64,000 nucleotides of DNA from Vallitalea pronyensis. GTDB lineage: Bacteria; Bacillota; Clostridia; Lachnospirales; Vallitaleaceae. A program made the position numbers and the translations under genes. The notes under the pieces were generated by a model. It saw nothing but the letters and a program-made list of their open reading frames with translations. It ran no database searches and was not told the DNA's origin. The DNA is taken from assembly GCF_018141445.1 (NCBI RefSeq), contig NZ_CP058649.1, forward strand, positions 763,001 to 827,000, written 5' to 3'. Of the stretch, positions 9,415 through 17,146 are shown piece by piece (position 1 is the stretch's first letter; every line of letters begins with the position of its first letter).

Positions 9415-9642
9415 ATGAGACACAAAGAAGATGACAGAACAGATAATGTGGACAGAATTCAATTCAATATCGATAAGACCATTCAAAACATGAATAGAGC
9501 TGAGGATATGATGGAAGAAACAGATGATGAAAAAGCAAGACAAGCCTTAGAGGATAAAAATGAAAGAAGAAGAGATGCCCTAACAGGTATGCGAGAAGAA
9601 ATCAAAGATGAAGCAATAGATAAACAAGACGATTATCGATAG
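9415..9642 (+). CDS. tlp: Small acid-soluble spore protein Tlp
   Basis: 75-residue, very hydrophilic, charged protein that matches the Tlp family: DDRTDNVDRIQFNIDKTIQN near the N-terminus, then TDDEKARQALEDKNERRRDA and a C-terminal EIKDEAIDKQDDYR. Tlp is a minor small acid-soluble protein of the spore core. The frame is open from 9373, but AAGGAG at 9401-9406 sits 8 nt before the ATG at 9415 and the family N-terminus starts there. A sigma-G-like promoter precedes it and a short stem with a T-run follows it, so it is probably monocistronic and forespore-specific. Confidence 0.9.
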   Translation: MRHKEDDRTDNVDRIQFNIDKTIQNMNRAEDMMEETDDEKARQALEDKNERRRDALTGMREEIKDEAIDKQDDYR

Positions 9643-9689
9643 GAGTTATTAAGGGCTACCTGGTTTAAGATATACCGTGTTAAGAGATT

Positions 9690-9731
9690 AGAGCTAAATC
9701 ATGTGTTTATGAGGCAGCTCTTTATTTTTTT
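9690..9731 (+). terminator. Candidate terminator of tlp
   Basis: Short stem AGAGCT (9690-9695) with AGCTCT (9716-9721) followed by a T-rich tail to 9731. The stem is only 6 bp and the loop 20 nt, so it is weak but well placed after tlp. Confidence 0.45.
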
Positions 9732-9860
9732 GAATGAATCGATGCTTAAGGGATGCCGATAGACGTTAGCTCGTTATACATGTTTCTACTATAGTATTTA
9801 TCATTTACATAGAGGATGTGACGGATCATGATGATTTTTAAAAGAAATGATACCTATCTC

Positions 9861-9909
9861 TTGACAAATTAAATATTTAGATGTATAGTTAGTTACATAA
9901 GTAACTAAC
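9861..9909 (+). promoter_or_regulatory. Promoter and palindromic operator of the GntR-ABC operon
   Basis: TTGACA at 9861-9866, 17-nt spacer, TATAGT at 9884-9889. Overlapping the -10 and the start region is a perfect inverted repeat, GTTAGTTAC (9888-9896), 4 nt, GTAACTAAC (9901-9909). GntR proteins of the YtrA group repress their own operons from palindromes in this position, so this is most likely the operator of the gene that follows. Confidence 0.75.
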
Positions 9910-9935
9910 CAACTAACTACCCGGGAGGTGATGTC

Positions 9936-10310
9936 TTGCAATTGTCAGGTGACTCAACCAAAGCATTGTTTGTCCAAGTGGCAGAATTAATAGAAGATCA
10001 AATACTTGGTGGTATTTTATTAGCTGATGAACAGGTGTATTCAACCAATCAATTAGCGAAGCTGTATCATATCAATCCTGCAACGGCGCGAAAAGGACTT
10101 CATATGTTAGTAGAAGAAAATATCATCTATAAAAAGAGAGGGTTAGGTATGTTTGTATCGGAAGGAGCAGTTCATTATATTCGTGAAAAACGAAAAAACA
10201 ATTTTTATTATGATTATATATTAACCATGTTAAAAGAAGGCGAAAAACTTGATATAAGTAAAGAAGAAATCATCCACATGATTGAACGAAATGAAGGAGG
10301 CAAGTCGTGA
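9936..10310 (+). CDS. GntR family transcriptional regulator, YtrA subfamily
   Basis: 124-residue repressor: a winged helix-turn-helix at about residues 10-76 (VYSTNQLAKLYHINPATARKG recognition region) and a short helical tail typical of YtrA-type GntR proteins, which have only a small dimerisation region. The start is TTG at 9936, supported by GGGAGGTG at 9923-9930. It lies directly behind a strong promoter that carries a 9-bp inverted repeat, so autorepression is likely. The stop overlaps the ATG of the ABC ATPase gene. YtrA-type regulators commonly sense cell-envelope-active antibiotics; that role here is inference. Confidence 0.88.
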   Translation: MQLSGDSTKALFVQVAELIEDQILGGILLADEQVYSTNQLAKLYHINPATARKGLHMLVEENIIYKKRGLGMFVSEGAVHYIREKRKNNFYYDYILTMLKEGEKLDISKEEIIHMIERNEGGKS

Positions 10311-11173
10311 TGGGAAATCAAATCATATGTGAACAACTCAGTAAAAAATTTGATAAAGTCTATGCTCTTAATGCATTTGATATGAAGCTTGAGAAAAATA
10401 AAATATATGGCTTAATTGGACGAAATGGTGCAGGGAAAACCACACTATTAAAACTACTGGCCAAACAGCTCTTTCCTACAAAGGGAGACATTGACCTTCA
10501 ATTAAATAAAAAAGATGATGTGTGTCTAGCGCGAGAAGTCATGACCAATAAAACAGTCATTGAGTATAAAGTGAAAGATATTATGCATATGGCTTCCCTC
10601 AGTTATTACAATTGGGATGAATCCTTAAAAGAGCGTTTGGTAGAAGCCTATGATCTGGATATCCATAAGAAATACAGAAAACTATCCAAAGGTATGCAAA
10701 CCATGGTTGGTATTATCATCGGCTTATCAAGTCGTGCAGCCGTTACCTTATTGGATGAACCGTATGTAGGCTTGGACCCTGTAGGTCGTCACTTGTTTTA
10801 CCAGTTTCTAAGAGAAGACTATGAAGCTTATCCACGTACATTCATTATTTCAACCCATCTCATGAACGAATTACAAACCATGTTTGAAGAAGTCATTCTC
10901 ATTGATAAAGGGAAAGCCATATTCCATAAAACCATGGATGAAATCGGTGACATGTCTTATACCATTGAAGGTAGAGAAGAGGACGTTAAGAAAGCAACCC
11001 AGCATAAGCACATGATAGCCACAGAGAAAGTGGGGCGCTTAATGATTGCTTATGTGATGGACCATTTCACAGAAGACGATAGACAACACATAAAAGCATT
11101 AGATGTGAACATCAGTGGTATGGACTTACAAACCTTATTTGTTAAGCTTACCACCAGTCGTAAGGGGGAATAG
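10310..11173 (+). CDS. ABC transporter ATP-binding protein (YtrB-like)
   Basis: 287-residue ATPase. Walker A GRNGAGKT at about residues 37-44, an ABC signature of the variant form LSKGM near 125, and Walker B TLLDEP near 145 are present. The signature lacks the usual LSGGQ, as is common in export-type ABC-2 ATPases. A GTG at 10307 is an alternative start; the ATG at 10310 shares bases with the GntR stop codon and has AAGGAGG at 10294-10300. With the permease behind it this would form an exporter controlled by the GntR protein. Confidence 0.92.
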   Translation: MGNQIICEQLSKKFDKVYALNAFDMKLEKNKIYGLIGRNGAGKTTLLKLLAKQLFPTKGDIDLQLNKKDDVCLAREVMTNKTVIEYKVKDIMHMASLSYYNWDESLKERLVEAYDLDIHKKYRKLSKGMQTMVGIIIGLSSRAAVTLLDEPYVGLDPVGRHLFYQFLREDYEAYPRTFIISTHLMNELQTMFEEVILIDKGKAIFHKTMDEIGDMSYTIEGREEDVKKATQHKHMIATEKVGRLMIAYVMDHFTEDDRQHIKALDVNISGMDLQTLFVKLTTSRKGE

Positions 11174-11176
11174 ACA

Positions 11177-11872
11177 ATGAAACAAGATGTTGTAACCAAA
11201 ATATTATGGAGGATGAACCGTTCGGGTTTATGGATATGGCTTGCCATCATTGGCTTTAACATGGTCATATCACTCATTGTACCCTTGTTCGAAAGAAATG
11301 AATTCGCCTTTGGGCGATACATTTCCATCATGCTTATTAACTTAAGCATTATGATCATCAGTACCCTCATATCCTTAACAGCTGTCATGGCGTCACAAGG
11401 ACTTGATTACATGATTACACTCTATGTAGAGCGAAACGTTATTTTCAAAAGTATCATGAAGAACATCTGGATATTAATAGGCTTACTCATGATGATACTC
11501 ACCGTGGCACTGGGCCTTAACCTTAACTATGGCTATACCTCAATGGATAACGTGTTTATCTTCGGCATAAGAGGTATGAACATAAACGGACTATCCTATA
11601 TCCTAATCTTCATTTATTTTTCTATCCTTGGATTCCTTACAGTTGGTTATATCATGTTTATAACCCTGCTGGGGAAACGCTTTGGCTGGCGTTATCTCGT
11701 AGGAACTATTTTCCTAACCCTTGCCGTCGCTATCCTGGGGTTCAATGAAATCCTTATGTTTTTTATGGCAGGCACACAAATGCCACTTGTATTTGGTGCT
11801 TTGCTGGCAATAGGCTTCCTGTTCACCATCGTCAACGGTCAATTAATCAAAAAAGTAGAAGTGAAAGGGTAG
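11177..11872 (+). CDS. ABC-2 type transporter permease
   Basis: 231-residue membrane protein with six hydrophobic helices, four nucleotides behind its ATPase gene, so it is the membrane half of the exporter. No recognisable sequence family beyond ABC-2-like permeases of GntR/YtrA operons. The only other clue to substrate is the regulator class. Next to it is a small membrane-anchored protein that may be an accessory subunit. Confidence 0.75.
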   Translation: MKQDVVTKILWRMNRSGLWIWLAIIGFNMVISLIVPLFERNEFAFGRYISIMLINLSIMIISTLISLTAVMASQGLDYMITLYVERNVIFKSIMKNIWILIGLLMMILTVALGLNLNYGYTSMDNVFIFGIRGMNINGLSYILIFIYFSILGFLTVGYIMFITLLGKRFGWRYLVGTIFLTLAVAILGFNEILMFFMAGTQMPLVFGALLAIGFLFTIVNGQLIKKVEVKG

Positions 11873-11881
11873 GGGATAGAT

Positions 11882-12310
11882 ATGCATAAAAAAGCAACAG
11901 TATTTCTATGGGGCTCCGTATTCATATTCTTATTAGCCCTTTATACACAGATCACCTTAATGAACAATGACGTATCCATATATAGCAGCAATTGGGAAGA
12001 AGGCTCCAAAACAAGCTCCACCAATGACAGCATCAAAAAACACAAAACAATCCACATGGATGTTAAGAAAAAAACCACAATCTACATCAGTTACAAAGGC
12101 GAAGTTCAAGGTAATCCCCATACCTTTAAAATAATCGACACCAATAATAATGTATTAATAGACAAAACAGGTAAAATAATTGATATCTACAAAGAAAAAG
12201 TAACATTAGAAAAAGGCCCATACAAAATCATCATTAACATCCATAACGCAAAACACATTCACCTAGGCTACAACATAATCCACCGCAAACAAGATGTTAT
12301 ATTTCCTTAG
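11882..12310 (+). CDS. Small membrane-anchored protein of unknown function in GntR-ABC operon
   Basis: 142 residues: one N-terminal hydrophobic segment (about 8-27) and then a polar, lysine-rich outer domain with alternating beta-strand pattern. I do not recognise a family. It starts 9 nt behind the permease gene and is probably co-transcribed as an extracytoplasmic accessory of the ABC system. Base use differs from the neighbours: the coding strand is visibly poor in G and rich in A and C from here into the following intergenic region. Confidence 0.6.
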   Translation: MHKKATVFLWGSVFIFLLALYTQITLMNNDVSIYSSNWEEGSKTSSTNDSIKKHKTIHMDVKKKTTIYISYKGEVQGNPHTFKIIDTNNNVLIDKTGKIIDIYKEKVTLEKGPYKIIINIHNAKHIHLGYNIIHRKQDVIFP

Positions 12311-12762
12311 AGAATCTCCACAAAACCAAGTATTCCCCCTTCCACTTAGCCCAGTCCATGTATCCCTTTATAAAAATACGTGACTTTTAAAGAATGAACC
12401 AGAAACGCTTAGTGAATGCTAAGATGCATACCGTTAAAAAACTTAAGTGTCTGAGCAAAGCGAGTTCTTAAGTTTTAGGTAGTCATCTTTGCATGAACTT
12501 AGCGTTTCTTTCATTCTTTAACAAGAACGTATTTTTATAAAGGGATACATGGACGGAAACCCAAACAACAATATAGTATTCCCACTAAGCCAATAAATAG
12601 CATACCACAAAAAATAATCATAGCTCATTTACATTGCCAACAAAAAATGATACTATTTTAATAACTATCCCCACAACAAGAAATACTTAAGTTATATGGT
12701 TTTACAGTAGACAAGCATGACGGCTAATAACAAGCTTCAATAATCAGTTAGGTTGTGAAAAC
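12311..12762 (+). other. 452-nt intergenic region with 201-bp palindrome, no gene
   Basis: G-poor, A/C-rich spacer between the ABC operon and the CARF nuclease gene. It holds the palindrome at 12354-12554, described separately. I see no ORF with a ribosome binding site on either strand and no clear promoter for the gene at 12763. Confidence 0.8.
12354..12554. repeat. 201-bp near-perfect palindrome
   Basis: Outer arms 12354-12381 and 12527-12554 are perfect reverse complements over 28 bp. Moving inward, 12387-12398 pairs with 12510-12521 (12 bp), 12401-12409 with 12501-12509 (9 bp), a looser middle part pairs imperfectly, and 12438-12447 pairs with 12467-12476 (10 bp, AAAACTTAAG/CTTAAGTTTT). 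Either strand could fold into one long cruciform or RNA hairpin. There is no T-run suited to a terminator at either end. Confidence 0.95.
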
Positions 12763-13878
12763 ATGAAATACAATACATTAATCAATATACTAGATAATTT
12801 CAATGACGATGTGGCCTACATGTCAAAATTTATAAACCCCAAAAAAGTCATTAATATCGCACAAGAGCGTGACAATTATCAAGACGTCTTAACAGATATG
12901 TGCCGATTCTTAACAAAAAAATTAGAAGATACACATATTGTTGAAGTAAGCTATAACAGCCCCTTTGAACTACAAGAAATATTGGAACAGTATGCCAATG
13001 AACATACCCTTATTAATATTTCCTCTGGCAATAATTTATCCTCAGCCATTGCCTATGAAGCCATGCTCAAATATAAATGTTCCATGGTGTATATGGATGT
13101 CTCAGAAGAAAAAGTATATCGAATCAATGCAAAAGGTATTAAAACCCTTGACTGCGACCATGTAAGATTTGGTGTCAAAGATTATATAGCCATTACAGGT
13201 GGTAAAATTGTCACAGACGATACCGTTGACTATATGACAGACGATTATTATAACATGCTGTTCATTATCTTAGACCATTATGATTTATGGATTACCACCA
13301 AAGATTATATCAGAAATCATACCCTAAGTCAGACAGACGTCAGCATTGACATTGCATCTTCTGACTACAACACACCAATCAAAAAACTTTTTCGCAAATT
13401 TATGACGATTGATTGTGTAAAGGAAATACGTGAAGAAGCTGACCGCCTAATACTCATATTTAAAAATGATGATATTCGCAAATATATCTTATCCGGTATC
13501 TGGCTGGAGCATTTTACCTACAACATGGTGAAAGAACACCGTAAGGTAACCGATGTAAAAACTGGCGTAAGGTTTCTATGGGATGAAGACCGAGCAGAAG
13601 TGGAAAATGAACTGGATGTCATCGCAGTAGCAGGCACACAACTTATCTGTATATCCTGTAAAGATACAAGACGCTATAACAGCGGCTCGTTGAATGAATT
13701 GGATATCTATGCAGAGCAAATAGGCGGTACAACAGTGAAGAAAATTCTGGTAGCCACAAAACCATCAAAAGGTCAATATGTGGATGAAAGAGCCGAGAAA
13801 ATGGGGATAAAGATACTGGTATTTGACGGTGATGTGGATAAGTTTAAAACACAGATGGATGAAATTATCAATGATTAA
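12763..13878 (+). CDS. CARF-domain PD-(D/E)XK nuclease, Card1/Can2-like (DUF1887)
   Basis: 371 residues with the two-part layout of Card1/Can2: an N-terminal Rossmann-like CARF domain (about 1-150) and a C-terminal restriction-endonuclease-like domain (about 235-371). NISSGNNLSSAIAYEAM (85-101) sits where the family has its ligand loop, normally N-[LI]-[TS]-G-G/N. The nuclease part shows IWLEHFTY (246-253), NELDVIAVAG (282-291, D285) and ICISCKD (295-301, K300). Characterised relatives are switched on by cyclic oligoadenylates from type III CRISPR complexes and cut nucleic acid. Here no cas10, array or other CRISPR gene is within the window, so it is an orphan or served in trans. The start has only a weak ribosome binding site. 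Confidence 0.8.
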   Translation: MKYNTLINILDNFNDDVAYMSKFINPKKVINIAQERDNYQDVLTDMCRFLTKKLEDTHIVEVSYNSPFELQEILEQYANEHTLINISSGNNLSSAIAYEAMLKYKCSMVYMDVSEEKVYRINAKGIKTLDCDHVRFGVKDYIAITGGKIVTDDTVDYMTDDYYNMLFIILDHYDLWITTKDYIRNHTLSQTDVSIDIASSDYNTPIKKLFRKFMTIDCVKEIREEADRLILIFKNDDIRKYILSGIWLEHFTYNMVKEHRKVTDVKTGVRFLWDEDRAEVENELDVIAVAGTQLICISCKDTRRYNSGSLNELDIYAEQIGGTTVKKILVATKPSKGQYVDERAEKMGIKILVFDGDVDKFKTQMDEIIND

Positions 13879-14055
13879 TCAGCTAATGATTATAAAGTGT
13901 TCGAATAACAACGCTTTCATTAATATGTTATCCCATTGAAGAAAGTAAAAAAAACTGTTACTTATGACGTATCTATTGTACAATATAAACAGACAAAAAG
14001 AGTATCTCAACACACATTGAGGTAAAAATATAAATGAAATATGGAGATGATTATT

Positions 14056-14433
14056 ATGCCAAAAAAAGCAATTGCAACCACAAAAGCACCAGGAGCTATC
14101 GGGCCTTATTCACAAGGAATTATCATCAATAACCTTGTGTATACATCAGGACAACTTCCCATTGATGTAGCCACTGGAAATATACCGGATACCATTGAAG
14201 AACAGACAAAATTTTCATTAAGCAATGTCAAAGCCATTGTTGAAGAAGCTGGTTCCTCCATGGAAAAAGTCATTAAGACAACGGTATTTATCAGTGATAT
14301 GAATAATTTTGCTAAAATGAATGGTGTCTATGAAACTTTCTTTAGCGGTGTATACCCTGCTAGAAGCTGTGTAGAAGTAGCTCGACTACCGAAAGATGTT
14401 ATGGTGGAAATTGAGGTCATTGCTGAGGTATAG
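14056..14433 (+). CDS. ridA: RidA family reactive intermediate/imine deaminase
   Basis: 125 residues, typical RidA (YjgF/YER057c/UK114) length. AIGPYSQG near the N-terminus, TSGQLPID, and PARSCVEVARLPKD near the C-terminus are the family signatures; the arginine of PARSC and the glutamate region VEIEVIAEV form the active site. RidA hydrolyses reactive enamines/imines such as 2-aminoacrylate to keto acid and ammonia. The frame opens at 14041, but the GGAG at 14043-14046 places the start at ATG 14056. It lies 27 nt before a cysteine desulfidase-like gene whose reaction makes 2-aminoacrylate. Confidence 0.93.
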   Translation: MPKKAIATTKAPGAIGPYSQGIIINNLVYTSGQLPIDVATGNIPDTIEEQTKFSLSNVKAIVEEAGSSMEKVIKTTVFISDMNNFAKMNGVYETFFSGVYPARSCVEVARLPKDVMVEIEVIAEV

Positions 14434-14460
14434 ATAAAATGGCGAGGAAAGGGAGATTGT

Positions 14461-15735
14461 ATGTGTGATATTCAATCTTATATTGAGTTGATACGTAAAG
14501 AGGTTAAGCCTGCTACAGGCTGCACAGAACCCATAGCGATTGCTTTATGTGTGGCGAAAGCTAAGGAGGTTCTAGGGGAAGCTGTAGAGAGTATTGCTCT
14601 TTCATTAAGCCCTAATATTATCAAAAATGCAATGGGTGTAGGTATACCTGGGACAGGTCAAGTGGGTATTCATATTGCTGCTGCACTGGGTGTTGTAGCC
14701 GGTGATGCTACATTGGGACTGGAAGTCTTATCCAAGGTCAATGACGCACATGTAGAAGAAGCTACCAGACTGGTTGAGGAAGAGCGTGTGCATATAGAAG
14801 TGGCTCAGCAAGTGTGCAAACTCTATGTTAAAGGCACTGTAAGCAGTAAAGAACATCAAGTAACCGTTGTTATTCAAGGAAGCCATACAGATATCGCCTA
14901 TATAGCCTATGATAAGAAAATTATACTGAATCATCTAACGGATAATCCAGAAACAGATAAGTGTTGTGATCTGGCTATATGTATTGAACATATTTACCAA
15001 TTTGCTCAGAAAGCACCCTATGAAGACATTACGTTTATCCTTGAAGGGGCTGCCATGAATAAGACCATTGCCCTGGAAGGCTTGGATAAATGCTATGGTC
15101 TGAAAGTGGGTAAAACCATTGAGCAGAATATACAAAGAAAGATTATTGCGGATGATATGAAGAATTATGCAATCCGTTTGACAGCTGCCGCATCGGATGC
15201 CAGAATGGATGGCTGTCTGTTACCGGTGATGACCAATTCTGGCAGCGGTAATCAAGGCATAACCGTTACATTACCCGTTGTAGCTGTAGGGGAATGGCTA
15301 AAGTGTTCAGAGGAAACCCTTGCACGAGCACTTATCCTTAGCAATTTGGTTGCCATTCATATAAAAGGCCATCTAGGTAAACTTTCAGCACTTTGCGGGG
15401 TTATTGCTGCAGGTATTGGGGCAGGCTGTGGCATGGCTTATTTGCTAGATGGTAACATGAATCATATAAGAGCTACCATTAAAAACATGATCGGTGATGT
15501 GTCAGGGATGATATGTGATGGTGCCAAGACAGGCTGTGCGCTGAAAGTAGCAACGGTTGTGGAATCCGCATTCAATGCCATGTTATTAGCCCTTGGGGAT
15601 ATAGAAATTACCAAAGAAGAAGGGATCATTGATGAGAACTTAGAGACTTGTATACAGAATCTCACCTGTATTGGTTCAAAAGGTATGGAAGAAACCGATA
15701 AGATGATTTTAGATATTATGATTTCAAAAAAATAA
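14461..15735 (+). CDS. L-cysteine desulfidase / UPF0597 family protein (CyuA-like)
   Basis: 424 residues, full length for the family. PATGCTEPIA at about residues 17-26 holds the catalytic cysteine; SALCGVIAAGIGAGCG and MICDGAKTGCALKVA in the C-terminal half supply the other conserved cysteines expected to hold a [4Fe-4S] cluster. Family members break down cysteine to sulfide, ammonia and pyruvate through 2-aminoacrylate, and the fold is related to the serine dehydratase alpha chain. A start preceded by GGAAAGGGAG is well supported. Co-transcribed behind RidA, and closed by a strong bidirectional terminator. Confidence 0.9.
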   Translation: MCDIQSYIELIRKEVKPATGCTEPIAIALCVAKAKEVLGEAVESIALSLSPNIIKNAMGVGIPGTGQVGIHIAAALGVVAGDATLGLEVLSKVNDAHVEEATRLVEEERVHIEVAQQVCKLYVKGTVSSKEHQVTVVIQGSHTDIAYIAYDKKIILNHLTDNPETDKCCDLAICIEHIYQFAQKAPYEDITFILEGAAMNKTIALEGLDKCYGLKVGKTIEQNIQRKIIADDMKNYAIRLTAAASDARMDGCLLPVMTNSGSGNQGITVTLPVVAVGEWLKCSEETLARALILSNLVAIHIKGHLGKLSALCGVIAAGIGAGCGMAYLLDGNMNHIRATIKNMIGDVSGMICDGAKTGCALKVATVVESAFNAMLLALGDIEITKEEGIIDENLETCIQNLTCIGSKGMEETDKMILDIMISKK

Positions 15736-15793
15736 AAGGCTGATCATGAAAGTTGTTGTAGCTGGCTTAAAGGACTTTCATGATCAGCTTTTG
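15735..15793. terminator. Bidirectional terminator between convergent genes
   Basis: Perfect 14-bp stem, 15739-15752 with 15775-15788 (GCTGATCATGAAAG and its complement), flanked by A-run on the left and TTTT on the right, so it works in both directions. It separates the + strand desulfidase gene from the convergent GNAT-like gene. Confidence 0.9.
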
Positions 15794-15796
15794 TTA

Positions 15797-16918
15797 TTAG
15801 GCCAAATCTTTATAAAAACTGGTACGAATCTTATGCTGTCGATGTTTGAAGCGATGCCATTGGGAACGCACTTTCTTATTATCTTCTAGTTGAGGATTAA
15901 GGTCAGCGCATACAATACCACGTTTGTTACAGGATAAGATAAGTTCTTGGAATAAGATAGCATTGACGCCTTTTCGTTGATATTTGGGATCAACAGCTAT
16001 CTGTACAATTTCTAGGCGCTTATTTTTTTTAAGAGCCTTTAAAATAGGTATAAAACCTAAAGGCAATAAGCGGCCTTTGTTTTTTTGAAGGGCTCTTGCC
16101 AGGGATGGGAATCCTAATACATAAGCGACCAATTGATGGCGGTCATTAAAGACAAATTTTACAAAATCGGGATCAATGACCATTTTGTATTGTTTGGTAT
16201 AGTGCTTAATCTGTTTGTCAGTAAGGGGTGTGAATTCATACAGTTCTTTAAAAGCTGTATTGATAAGATCAAATAACTTAGGTACATGCTTAAAAAGCTC
16301 TTTTTTATTTTTGGGTTCAAGAACATACAAATGATTGGATTTCATGGCTCGTTCAGCTACTACTCTAACGGCATCGGGTACATCCCTGGGAATTATGATT
16401 TCATATTCCAGCCAATCCACATCTTTCACATAACCCAGCTTTTCCAACAATGTCATGTAATACGCATAATTATAAACGGTTGTCATGGTACCCATGTATT
16501 CAAAACCTTTTATTAACATACCTTCATAGTCAAAATCCGTAAATCCAAGAGGTCCTTGAATCTTGGTTAAACCTTTTGATATGAGCCAATGCTCAACGGT
16601 TTCTAGGAGTTTTTTGGCAACCTCTATGTCTTCAATAAAATCAATAAAGCCAAAACGACCAGCACTTTCCTGCCATAGATCATTAGCTGCGTGGTTGATA
16701 ATACCTGCTATACGACCAACGATTTTCTTACCATCATAGGCTAACCAATATTTGGATTCACAAAAATCCATGGCAGGATTTTTATCTCTTCTTAACGTAT
16801 TGCGTTCATCAAATCTTATGGTAGGTACATATTCCTTACAGTTTCTATACAGCTTAATTGGAAAATTAACAAATGCTTTTAATTCCCGTTTTGTACGCAC
16901 CTCTACAATTGAGAGCAT
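15797..16918 (-). CDS. GNAT-superfamily N-acetyltransferase-like protein
   Basis: 373 residues with a GNAT-like C-terminal half: LEIVQIAVDPKYQRKGVNAILFQEL at about residues 300-324 matches acetyl-CoA-binding motif A (the R/Q-x-x-G-x-G/A loop is QRKGVN). The N-terminal half has another possible degenerate GNAT-like fold (KYWLAYDGKKIVGRIAGIINHA). Proteins of this type are common single genes in Clostridia and have no assigned substrate that I know. GGGGG precedes the ATG at 16918, and an extended -10 lies upstream. Confidence 0.65.
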   Translation of the reverse strand: MLSIVEVRTKRELKAFVNFPIKLYRNCKEYVPTIRFDERNTLRRDKNPAMDFCESKYWLAYDGKKIVGRIAGIINHAANDLWQESAGRFGFIDFIEDIEVAKKLLETVEHWLISKGLTKIQGPLGFTDFDYEGMLIKGFEYMGTMTTVYNYAYYMTLLEKLGYVKDVDWLEYEIIIPRDVPDAVRVVAERAMKSNHLYVLEPKNKKELFKHVPKLFDLINTAFKELYEFTPLTDKQIKHYTKQYKMVIDPDFVKFVFNDRHQLVAYVLGFPSLARALQKNKGRLLPLGFIPILKALKKNKRLEIVQIAVDPKYQRKGVNAILFQELILSCNKRGIVCADLNPQLEDNKKVRSQWHRFKHRQHKIRTSFYKDLA

Positions 16919-17008
16919 ATATGGTCCCCCTTCATGGTCATAATAAAGTAGTGCACATCATAGACGATTTGTTTTAATAGATTTTTTTCATGGATACTTA
17001 TTATCATG

Positions 17009-17017
17009 ATTATAGCA
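17009..17017 (-). promoter_or_regulatory. Extended -10 promoter of the GNAT-like gene
   Basis: Read on the minus strand the sequence is TGCTATAAT, a perfect extended -10. No convincing -35 is visible upstream. Transcription would begin near 17002, giving a leader of about 80 nt. Confidence 0.45.
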
Positions 17018-17061
17018 TAATTGGTTATTATTTTAAAACATTAGGATATAAAAAAATACGC

Positions 17062-17112
17062 TTGACAAAGCTGAGATTTCTATATATACTGTGCATATAC
17101 AAGATATACAGT
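17062..17112 (+). promoter_or_regulatory. Promoter of the NatAB-like operon with possible operator
   Basis: TTGACA at 17062-17067, 17-nt spacer, TATACT at 17085-17090. An inverted pair ACTGT (17088-17092) and ACAGT (17108-17112) spans the start region, inside a run of ATATAC words, and may bind a regulator not encoded next to it. Confidence 0.7.
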
Positions 17113-17146
17113 GAAATATAAGATAAATGAACGAGGAGGTAAGTTT

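Noticed and set aside
12354..12554. Palindrome as an insertion sequence
   Set aside because: No transposase frame inside or next to it and no obvious target-site duplication.
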